Source: Desulfotignum sp.
GTDB lineage: Bacteria > Desulfobacterota > Desulfobacteria > Desulfobacterales > Desulfobacteraceae
Reading direction: 5' to 3'
NCBI GenBank assembly: GCA_011390235.1
Contig: JAABSS010000070.1
Span: 1-5,184, forward strand
DNA: 5,184 nucleotides
This document shows positions 1 through 5,184 of the stretch, one piece after another. The notes under the pieces are model-generated. The model saw only the letters and a program-made list of their open reading frames with translations. It searched no databases and was not told the origin of the DNA. Each line of letters starts with the position of its first letter. Positions within the stretch are counted from its first letter, which is position 1. The translations under genes were made by a program, and so were the position numbers.

Positions 1-2656
1 TAAAGGTTTTGAATTGAAAACTTAAAAGAATAAAAATCCCGATAAATCCGATCATCATTGACCGGAACATGGATTTCTGGGTAGTGGTGGTTTCTTCAAG
101 GGATCCTGCTATGGTCAATTTTATATCGGGATATTTGTCCACAAATTTTGTGCGATAGGTGTTGTTGAAACGGGACATCAATTCTTTGGTATTCACCAGC
201 CGGGTGTCCACATCTCCTCTCAGGGTCACTGCCCGCATGCTGTTAAACCGTGCGATTCTGGCCCATTCCCTTTCCATCTCCCAGAAGACCACCGCAGGTA
301 AAGGCACCTGGCTGCCGTCAGGGCGGATCAGATTGAAATTTTCCAGAAGGTGCAGGCTGTTTTTATCCATGTCTGCCAGCTGGACATCTATTTCATAGGA
401 TTCAGATCCCACCTGTATTTCGTCAGCGGTGATCCCCTGGAACGCTGCCCGCAGCTGATGTCCCACCTCGGCGGCATCAAATCCCATGCCATGGGCCCCG
501 GGCTTTATCTGCATGCGCAGCTCAGGCTTACCCGGCCGCAGATCATCGGCCAGATTCACCACCCCTTCAAACCGGTTGAACCAGGTTTTCAGATCTGTGA
601 CCGCCTGTTTCAATATATCCAGATCTTTTCCCCGCAGACGGATTTCAATGGGTCGCCCGCCGGGTCCGAATCCGGGTTCGCCCAGGGTCAGGCTGACCAC
701 ATCGGGCAGGCTGCCGATTTCTTTGCGCCAGGCAGCCAGGTAGGCATCAATCGTGCCGGACCTTTTTTCTGCCGTGAGCAGGTCCACAAAGATGGTGGCC
801 ACATGGGGACCGTTTTCAAAGGCCTCGGTATTCAGGTTGTACTGGACATATGCGTTTTTGATCAGATCTTGATTATCAGGCTGTTGGGATGAAAATTGCC
901 GGTTGGTTCGGTCCAGGGCATCCAGGATTTCAGCCACGGTTGTTTCAGTGAAAGAAAGCGGTGTTCCCTGGGGCATCAGCAGCCTTGCCAGGATGATATC
1001 TCCCTCCAGTTCAGGAAATCCCTGGAATTTGATTTTTCCCGATGCCACCATGCCCGCGGAAAGGATCAGCAGCCCGACAACAACCGCCACCACAAGGTAC
1101 CGCCACGTCAAAAGTACAGTGATGGTGCGGCCCAGAACCCGGGTACGCACCCAGTCAAAAAACCGGTCAAATTTCTTGCGGAACCGGTTGGTTTTATCCG
1201 GATCAAATTGGTGCATGGCGTGGTTCATATGCCTGGGAAGAATATAGAAAGCCTCAATGAGACTGACGGCCAGCACCAGAATAAGCATCATGGGCACCAC
1301 TTTGAGCACCCTGCCGATCTGGCCGCTGATAAAGGCCAGCGGCCCCAGAATACAGATGGTGGTAATAAAAGAAGATATAACGCCTGCCCCCACCTCTTTG
1401 ATACCGTCCACGGCAGCTGCAGCAGGTGATTTGCCCTTTTGCCGGTGGGCCATGATATTTTCCGCAATAACGATGGCATCGTCCATGAGCAAACCTATGG
1501 CCAGCAGAAGTCCCACCATGGTGAACATGTTGATGCTCAACCCTAAGTGGGGGACAAGGATAAACGCCCCCAGAAAGGAAACCGGCAGGCCCATGACCAC
1601 CCACAAGGAAATCCGGATGTTAAAGAACAGCCACATGCAGGCAAACACCAGCAAAAGTCCCTGGATACCGTTTTTTACCAGCATGTTCAAGCGGTCCGTA
1701 AGAATGTCTGTCTGATCCTGGGTGATGGTCAGGTTCATCCGGGGATGGCGGTCGCGTTCTTCAGAAATAAAGGCTTTGGCTTTTTCGGCCACCTGGAGGG
1801 CATCTTCGGTCTTTGATTTTTCAATGGCCAGCATGGCCTGCCGCTGCCCGTTCATCATGATTTTTTCTTCGGGAAGCGCAAACAGGTTTTCCACCACTGC
1901 GATGTCCTTGAGGCGTATTTCTCCGCCTTCCGGGATGGCCATGATCACAAGATTTTCCAAAGAGGCTACGGTGCGGCGCTGGTCCACATAGCGCAGCAGG
2001 ATTTCTTTTTCCCGGGTTTCCAGTATTCCCAGGGGTATATCCTTGCTTTGGGCGGCGATACGTTCCGCCACCCGGGCCGCACTGAGGTTTGTTTTTCGCA
2101 AGTCTGCATCAGACAGGGACACCCGCAGCTGGTGATCGGAAAATCCGTGGATGGCCACCAGAGACACCCCGGCTTCCTGGAGCCGGTCTTTGACATCTTC
2201 ACAATACGCCTTGAGATCCGGCAGTTCCATGGGACCGGACACCAGCACCGACAATACCGGATCGGTTTTGCCCAGCTCCTGTATCACCGGCGGTTCCACT
2301 TCCTTTGGAAAATCATCGATGGCATCGATTCCGGTTTCAATGTCCCGGATAAACGTCTGGATATCGCCGGCAGCACTCATTTCAACCACAATGGCAGCCA
2401 GGTTTTCCCTGGCATCGGCCCGGATCTCTTTGACATAATTGATTCCGTCAATGGCGTTTTCCACCCGCTGACAGATCACCTCTTCTACTTCCCTGGCCGT
2501 GGCACCGGGATATCTGATGCGAATCTCCACTTCAGAAGGGGCAAAATCAGGCTGGGTTTCTTTCAAGATATGGGGCAGGCTCAAGGCCCCGGCAATGAGA
2601 AACACCAGCATCAGCAGGTTGGCTCCGGTAGGGTGTCTGGCAAAAAAACTGATCAT
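1..2656 (-). CDS. RND-family efflux permease, HAE1/AcrB-like (partial, C-terminus beyond left edge)
   Basis: This is the inner-membrane, proton-driven pump of a tripartite export system. The frame starts at ATG 2656 and stays open for 885 codons to base 2; AcrB-like pumps have about 1,030-1,050 residues, so about 150 are missing. Visible in order are TM1 (about residues 10-30), a first periplasmic porter region with PGATAREVEEVI near residues 49-60, and TM2-TM6 (about 329-470). TM7 is at about 519-538. A second porter region follows, containing GGRPIEIRLRGKD, then the start of TM8 (about 866-885), where the window ends. TM4 carries GLLMDDAIVIAEN with D392 and D393, matching the paired aspartates of the AcrB proton relay (D407/D408). 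The TM10 lysine cannot be checked. The start overlaps the adaptor stop (ATGA), and AAAGAG lies 9 bases upstream as a modest ribosome binding site. Substrate cannot be deduced; drug, solvent or lipid export are all possible. The HAE1-like class is confident, the exact subfamily is not. Confidence 0.95.
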   Translation of the reverse strand, partial: MISFFARHPTGANLLMLVFLIAGALSLPHILKETQPDFAPSEVEIRIRYPGATAREVEEVICQRVENAIDGINYVKEIRADARENLAAIVVEMSAAGDIQTFIRDIETGIDAIDDFPKEVEPPVIQELGKTDPVLSVLVSGPMELPDLKAYCEDVKDRLQEAGVSLVAIHGFSDHQLRVSLSDADLRKTNLSAARVAERIAAQSKDIPLGILETREKEILLRYVDQRRTVASLENLVIMAIPEGGEIRLKDIAVVENLFALPEEKIMMNGQRQAMLAIEKSKTEDALQVAEKAKAFISEERDRHPRMNLTITQDQTDILTDRLNMLVKNGIQGLLLVFACMWLFFNIRISLWVVMGLPVSFLGAFILVPHLGLSINMFTMVGLLLAIGLLMDDAIVIAENIMAHRQKGKSPAAAAVDGIKEVGAGVISSFITTICILGPLAFISGQIGRVLKVVPMMLILVLAVSLIEAFYILPRHMNHAMHQFDPDKTNRFRKKFDRFFDWVRTRVLGRTITVLLTWRYLVVAVVVGLLILSAGMVASGKIKFQGFPELEGDIILARLLMPQGTPLSFTETTVAEILDALDRTNRQFSSQQPDNQDLIKNAYVQYNLNTEAFENGPHVATIFVDLLTAEKRSGTIDAYLAAWRKEIGSLPDVVSLTLGEPGFGPGGRPIEIRLRGKDLDILKQAVTDLKTWFNRFEGVVNLADDLRPGKPELRMQIKPGAHGMGFDAAEVGHQLRAAFQGITADEIQVGSESYEIDVQLADMDKNSLHLLENFNLIRPDGSQVPLPAVVFWEMEREWARIARFNSMRAVTLRGDVDTRLVNTKELMSRFNNTYRTKFVDKYPDIKLTIAGSLEETTTTQKSMFRSMMIGFIGIFILLSFQFKTF

Positions 2657-4029
2657 GGTACAATGCTCTTTGCCCTGGCCAGACCCAGAATATGCTCTGA
2701 TAAAGCATCATCTGTGACAGGGTGCACTTTCATGCCGATAATGGCAAACAAGGGATCTGACACCACCACCATTTCTTTTTCAGACAGCCCTGATGCAATT
2801 ACCACAAATTCAGACTGGGTAAAATCTACAGCCACCTGTTTTTTTTCAAGATGATGGTCTGGTCCCACCACATACACGAAGCTATCGTGGACAGCGGTCC
2901 TTGGCAGGACCACCTGTCCGGGGCGCACCGGAGCAATCAGTTCAACATGACAGAACATGCCGGGCATCAGAGGCGGACGTTTGCCGGGTATGGCGGTTTC
3001 ATAAGGGTTGTCCACTACAACCATTACCTGAATTTCTCTGGTTCGGGGATCCACAGATTCCAGAAGCCTTTCCATGCGTGCTTTCCATTGCACAGACCAG
3101 TCCTTGTTCTGCAGGGTGACAACAACTGTTATGTCGGCAAACAATTGTTTAAAAATATCTGTTTCCATGCCCGGTTGCAGCAACCCCCTGGTTCTTTCCC
3201 CCAACAGGTTGCGCAGCACTTCCATGCGAAACCCTGCATTGATTTCGGTGGCCTCGGTGCCATGGATCTTGAAAAGCGCCTGTCCCGTCCCCACAAACTG
3301 GTCGGGTTCGATACTTACATCAGCCAGCCTGCAGTCAAAAGGAGCATGGATCTGTGTTTTGTCCAGATCGATCTGTGCTTGTTTCAGGGCGGCCTGGTGC
3401 AGGTCAAGGGCAGCCTGCAGTGCCCTTCGCTGGGAGGGAATCAGGGCCAGGGTGTTTTTGCGTTGCTGCAGGGCCTGTTTCTGGGCCAGAAAGCTTTTTT
3501 CTTCCCGGTCCACCGCATCCCGGGATACAGCATTGCGTGCCACCACCTGCTGCTTTCGTTCCAGCATTTTTTGAGACAGGGCCAGGGACTGAGTTTCAAT
3601 GGCAATAATCTGCCGGGTGTTTGCTTCATTCTGGTCCAGTTCTGCGATTTTTGCCCGGGTTTCTGCAACGGTCGCTTCTAAACGGGCTTTTGCAAGGCGG
3701 TATTCAGTAGGGTCTATCTGGACCAGCAGGCTGTCTTTTTTTATCAACTGCCCGGGCTGCAGGTTCGGGTGGGTGGCGGTAACCCGGCCCTTTACTTCAG
3801 CCACTGCCTCCCACACCTTTACCGGTTCTGCAATCCCGTATCCTTCCGCCCGGGGTACCAGGTCCACCACCGGGGCCGGAATCACCCGCAGGGTCTGGAC
3901 AGCTTCCGCGGTCTGTTTTTGTGACGGGCCTGGTTTGTGGGTTACAAGATAGATGGTCGCAGCCAGGGCCGCAGCCACCGGCAGCAGTATCAACAGGGCC
4001 TTTCCCAGTCTGTAGAGTATCTGTTTCAT
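2653..4029 (-). CDS. RND periplasmic adaptor (membrane fusion protein, AcrA/HlyD-like)
   Basis: This 458-residue protein would link the inner-membrane RND pump to an outer-membrane TolC-type channel. It has an N-terminal hydrophobic segment (about residues 9-29) after a short basic start. There is no lipobox cysteine there, so it is probably anchored by an uncleaved signal helix rather than by lipid. The first lipoyl half-motif is at about 71-108 (GRVTATHPNLQPGQL...LLVQIDP), and a long charged alpha-helical hairpin spans about 109-225. The second lipoyl half is at about 226-257 (IHAPFDCRLADVSIEPDQFV). A beta-barrel region and a membrane-proximal region follow to about 435. The hairpin tip carries R158-x3-V162-x6-S169, matching the RLS-type motif of adaptors that dock on TolC, with Val for Leu. 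The start ATG overlaps the regulator's stop (ATGA). AGGAG lies 14 bases upstream, which is far, so translational coupling probably matters. The family assignment is firm; the transported substrate is unknown. Confidence 0.94.
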   Translation of the reverse strand: MKQILYRLGKALLILLPVAAALAATIYLVTHKPGPSQKQTAEAVQTLRVIPAPVVDLVPRAEGYGIAEPVKVWEAVAEVKGRVTATHPNLQPGQLIKKDSLLVQIDPTEYRLAKARLEATVAETRAKIAELDQNEANTRQIIAIETQSLALSQKMLERKQQVVARNAVSRDAVDREEKSFLAQKQALQQRKNTLALIPSQRRALQAALDLHQAALKQAQIDLDKTQIHAPFDCRLADVSIEPDQFVGTGQALFKIHGTEATEINAGFRMEVLRNLLGERTRGLLQPGMETDIFKQLFADITVVVTLQNKDWSVQWKARMERLLESVDPRTREIQVMVVVDNPYETAIPGKRPPLMPGMFCHVELIAPVRPGQVVLPRTAVHDSFVYVVGPDHHLEKKQVAVDFTQSEFVVIASGLSEKEMVVVSDPLFAIIGMKVHPVTDDALSEHILGLARAKSIVP

Positions 4030-4643
4030 GATGTTTTCTTTGGCTCCTGTGCGGCGATGCTTCGTTCATATGCCGGCCAGGCGGTTTTTACATGGGCGGC
4101 CATGTCAAATTTTGCTTCTGATAAATTCCAGAGAACCGCCGCCGGCATGATCATACCCAGAAACATGATCGCAGCAGTGGCAGGGACCACATCCTTTCGG
4201 ATGGAACCGTTTTGCCTGCCGGATTCAATGATGGTTTCGATCTCTTTCAAATAGGAGGTCATGATGTTTGCCACCCTGGCCCTGCGGTCGGGCTGTCCAT
4301 TATACACGGCATCGGAAAACATCACATGGGGGATGGCCTGGTTTTCGCTGAGCATGGCGGTATGGCGGGTGAAAAGCAGTTTGAGCTGCTGCAGCGGAAC
4401 AAAAGTTTCCTGCCGGACATGGGCCACATTGTCCAGAAGCCGTTGTCTGATCAGATCCAGCACCGCATCCAGCACCGCATCCTTGCTGGTGAAATGGCGG
4501 TACAGTGCAGAAGGCACAATACCCACCCTTTGGGCGATTCCGGCAATGCGCAAACCCGTCACCCCGCTGTCATTGATCAGGTCAAGGGCCGCCTGGGTGA
4601 TCTGTTCCTGGCGCTGAAGGGTTTGTGTTTTTGTTGCCGGCAT
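4026..4643 (-). CDS. TetR/AcrR-family transcriptional regulator
   Basis: This is a 205-residue one-component repressor of the kind usually found beside efflux pumps. The N-terminal DNA-binding domain is clear: a helix near residues 12-26 (EQITQAALDLINDSG) and the helix-turn-helix at about 31-51 (LRIAGIAQRVGIVPSALYRH) followed by FTSKDAVL. The remainder, about 60-205, is the helical ligand-binding and dimerisation part, which is too variable to name a ligand. I chose ATG 4643 over the in-frame ATG 4673 for two reasons. GGAG at 4653-4650 lies six bases before 4643, and the predicted transcription start at about 4674 would leave the longer form with no leader. It is the first gene of the operon and overlaps the adaptor by four bases (ATGA), so pump and regulator should be made together and probably autoregulated. 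A perfect 12-bp tandem repeat encodes DAVLDAVL at about residues 55-62, without altering the normal family spacing. Repression rather than activation is inferred from family precedent. Confidence 0.93.
   Translation of the reverse strand: MPATKTQTLQRQEQITQAALDLINDSGVTGLRIAGIAQRVGIVPSALYRHFTSKDAVLDAVLDLIRQRLLDNVAHVRQETFVPLQQLKLLFTRHTAMLSENQAIPHVMFSDAVYNGQPDRRARVANIMTSYLKEIETIIESGRQNGSIRKDVVPATAAIMFLGMIMPAAVLWNLSEAKFDMAAHVKTAWPAYERSIAAQEPKKTS
4455..4478. repeat. 12-bp tandem duplication inside tetR
   Basis: ATCCAGCACCGC occurs twice in direct succession (4455-4466 and 4467-4478), followed by ATCC. In the regulator it encodes DAVLDAVL just after the helix-turn-helix. The repeat is in frame, and the protein aligns with the usual SKEELLLAVL-type segment without an insertion, so it may be coincidental codon repetition rather than a recent duplication. 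Confidence 0.7.
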
Positions 4644-4649
4644 AGAATA

Positions 4650-4653
4650 CTCC
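4650..4653 (-). promoter_or_regulatory. Ribosome binding site deciding the TetR start
   Basis: GGAG on the minus strand sits six bases before ATG 4643. The alternative in-frame ATG at 4673 is preceded by AATGTGAATT-type sequence with no purine-rich ribosome binding site. This supports the 205-residue form over a 215-residue form. Confidence 0.75.
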
Positions 4654-4663
4654 AGTAAAGAAT

Positions 4664-4681
4664 TGTGATTCATAATTCACA
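4664..4681. promoter_or_regulatory. Candidate TetR operator (imperfect dyad)
   Basis: TGTGATTCATAATTCACA is an imperfect palindrome: seven of nine base pairs match between the arms, with TGTGA and TCACA at the ends. It touches the -10 element of the predicted operon promoter and covers the predicted transcription start, a typical place for a TetR dimer to block RNA polymerase. Which protein binds is inferred from position only. Confidence 0.5.
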
Positions 4682-4709
4682 TTGTGCAACAGGATATGCC
4701 CTTTGTCAA
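4681..4709 (-). promoter_or_regulatory. Sigma70-type promoter for the tetR-adaptor-pump operon
   Basis: On the minus strand there is a perfect -35 hexamer TTGACA (4709-4704), a 17-base spacer and a -10 hexamer CACAAT (4686-4681) matching TATAAT at four of six positions. Transcription would start near 4674, giving a leader of about 30 bases before ATG 4643. The spacing and the perfect -35 make this convincing by eye, but it is a prediction. Confidence 0.6.
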
Positions 4710-4735
4710 GTTTGGGGCCAGACTTAAAGAGGAAT

Positions 4736-4741
4736 GATAAT
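4736..4741 (+). promoter_or_regulatory. Weak candidate plus-strand promoter (-10 element)
   Basis: GATAAT matches the -10 consensus at five of six positions. The best upstream -35 candidate is TTGGGG at 4712-4717, 18 bases away and poor. A start near 4748 would give a leader of about 57 bases to the ATG at 4805. An alternative pair is TTGAAT 4755-4760 with TAAAAA 4778-4783. AT-rich sequence makes chance matches likely. Confidence 0.22.
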
Positions 4742-4804
4742 AGCCACAATAATATTGAATTTAATTCCGTAACCCGGTAAAAAGGATTTAGTCAAGGATA
4801 TCCT

Positions 4805-4858
4805 ATGGTTCATTATGATCCGGCAGGGTTGGCATACAGTTGCAGGGAGCGGCAGTGA
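4805..4858 (+). CDS. Possible 17-residue upstream ORF or leader peptide
   Basis: The frame encodes MVHYDPAGLAYSCRERQ. AAGGA at 4794-4798 lies six bases before the ATG, which is ideal spacing. Its TGA (4856-4858) overlaps the GTG start of the next frame as GTGA, so translation of the two could be coupled. The peptide has no run of a regulatory amino acid and I recognise no family. It could instead be the decayed 5' end of a larger gene. Support is limited to the ribosome binding site and the overlap. Confidence 0.3.
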   Translation: MVHYDPAGLAYSCRERQ

Positions 4859-5110
4859 ACAAGAAAACGGTACAGATCATCGGACATCCCGGTACCGGCA
4901 GGACCACCCCTGTTCCTTCAGGTTTCGGGTGTTGCCGCCGCGGCTGCCAATACCCCCTTGGTCGGCAGGGACCTACTGGCAGCAGAGCAAAGGCGGATTC
5001 CGGTGTTTGACCGGTCTGATATTTCCGGCATCTTGTCAACCGTGATGGCGATAGAATCATTTCATATTAAAGGCCATGCCGTGGCTCGTAGCGGACACAA
5101 GAACGCATGA
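4855..5110 (+). pseudogene. Frameshifted small gene of unknown function with a P-loop-like N-terminus
   Basis: A GTG start at 4855 is preceded by AGGGAG (4844-4849), five bases away. The frame reads VNKKTVQIIGHPGTGRTT and then becomes unlikely sequence, ending at TGA 5008-5010. Removing one C from the run at 4907-4910 continues the protein as LFLQVSGVAAAAANTPLVG, then through RIPVFDRSDISGILSTV and MAIESFHIKGHAVARSG to TGA 5108-5110, 84 residues in total. Residues 10-18 (GHPGTGRTT) look like a Walker A loop with arginine in place of the essential lysine. There is room for only a fraction of a normal P-loop NTPase, and no Walker B motif is evident, so this may be a remnant or a degenerate small protein. 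I do not recognise the family. The one-base change may be a true mutation or a homopolymer sequencing error. It is divergent from the efflux operon, with no evident functional link. Confidence 0.45.
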
Positions 5111-5129
5111 AAGAACAGTCCTTTCATGC
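5105..5129 (+). terminator. Perfect 9-bp hairpin over the stop codon of the frameshifted gene
   Basis: GCATGAAAG (5105-5113) and CTTTCATGC (5121-5129) pair perfectly around a seven-base loop, AACAGTC. The stop codon TGA 5108-5110 lies inside the left arm, which is common at gene ends. No clean T-run follows directly, only T-rich sequence from about 5134, so it is a weak intrinsic terminator at best. It could also be a protein-binding site. Confidence 0.4.
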
Positions 5130-5164
5130 ATAGCTGTTTGTACATTTTCTGTTAAGCGGTTCAC

Positions 5165-5182
5165 AAAAAAGCCCCCCCCGCG
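5165..5182 (-). terminator. Probable 3' half of a terminator for a minus-strand gene beyond the right edge
   Basis: Read on the minus strand, this is GCGGGGGGGGC followed by TTTTTT. That is the descending arm and U-tract of a typical Rho-independent terminator. The matching C-rich arm would lie outside the window, so the stem cannot be confirmed. It would suggest a minus-strand gene ending just to the right, pointing towards the efflux operon. Confidence 0.35.
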
Positions 5183-5184
5183 AT

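Larger units (their letters stand above)
4674..4804. other. Divergent intergenic regulatory region
   Basis: About 130 AT-rich bases separate the regulator from the plus-strand small frames. The region holds the operon promoter, most of the possible operator, and weak plus-strand promoter candidates. It also has two short palindromes, GAATTTAATTC (4757-4767) and AGGATATCCT (4795-4804), the second overlapping the ribosome binding site of the 17-codon frame. I see no coding or RNA gene. Confidence 0.6.

Noticed and set aside
350..2854. Plus-strand frames at 350-892, 896-1429 and 2048-2854
   Set aside because: They lie antisense to the uninterrupted RND permease, have no recognisable domains and are rich in His, Gln, Pro and Arg as expected for shadows of a GC-rich coding strand.
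2851..4254. Plus-strand frames at 2851-3681, 3074-3574, 3599-3952 and 3937-4254
   Set aside because: They are antisense to the clearly recognisable adaptor or regulator and read as low-complexity shadow sequence without motifs.
4212..4658. Plus-strand frames over the regulator
   Set aside because: They are antisense to a TetR gene with a clear helix-turn-helix, and they have no protein-like features of their own.
4643..4673. Longer TetR starting at ATG 4673
   Set aside because: It has no ribosome binding site, falls at the predicted transcription start, and adds ten residues ahead of the usual start of the family's first helix.
4757..4767. GAATTTAATTC as a second operator
   Set aside because: It is a perfect but short, AT-rich palindrome with only loose resemblance to the dyad at the promoter; chance is a good explanation.
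4803..5060. Minus-strand 85-codon frame and plus-strand 4815-5045 frame in the upstream region
   Set aside because: Both have proline- and arginine-rich shadow character. The frame obtained by correcting one C at 4907-4910 on the plus strand reads much more like protein and has a ribosome binding site.
1..5184. CRISPR array, tRNA, rRNA, insertion sequence or phage attachment site
   Set aside because: I found no spaced direct repeats, clover-leaf sequence, transposase motifs or paired terminal inverted repeats in the window.

Overview
The window holds the promoter-proximal part of a drug/solvent-efflux type operon on the minus strand, plus about 500 bases of upstream sequence that contains a small, apparently broken gene on the plus strand. 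An RND pump with a periplasmic adaptor means a Gram-negative, double-membrane bacterium. Base composition looks moderately GC-rich. My impression that it could be an anaerobic deltaproteobacterium-like organism (Desulfobacterota) rests only on general sequence flavour and should not be relied on.

Reading the minus strand from right to left, the operon is a TetR-family regulator (4643 to 4026), a periplasmic adaptor or membrane fusion protein (4029 to 2653) and an RND inner-membrane permease (2656 to beyond the left edge). The regulator/adaptor and adaptor/permease junctions are both ATGA overlaps, where a stop codon shares bases with the next start, so the three genes should be co-transcribed and translationally coupled. 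The permease frame was read codon by codon and has no stop over 885 residues. It runs off the window in transmembrane segment 8, so roughly the last 150 residues are outside. No outer-membrane channel gene is present in the window.

Upstream of the regulator there is a good minus-strand promoter: TTGACA, a 17-base spacer, then CACAAT. An imperfect 18-bp dyad (4664-4681) lies over the -10 element and the likely transcription start. This suggests that the regulator represses its own operon. The predicted start site and a Shine-Dalgarno sequence favour ATG 4643 as the regulator's start over the longer upstream ATG at 4673.

The region 4674-5184 is otherwise poor in genes. On the plus strand it has a 17-codon reading frame with a good ribosome binding site (4805-4858). 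Its stop overlaps (GTGA) the GTG start of a second small reading frame that begins with a P-loop-like motif. Removing one C from a four-C run at 4907-4910 joins that frame to a second one ending at 5110, giving an 84-residue protein I do not recognise. A perfect 9-bp hairpin covers its stop codon. At the right edge there is what looks like half of a terminator for a minus-strand gene lying outside the window. I see no RNA genes, insertion sequences or CRISPR arrays, and no convincing evidence of an undescribed system; the main body is a conventional RND efflux operon.
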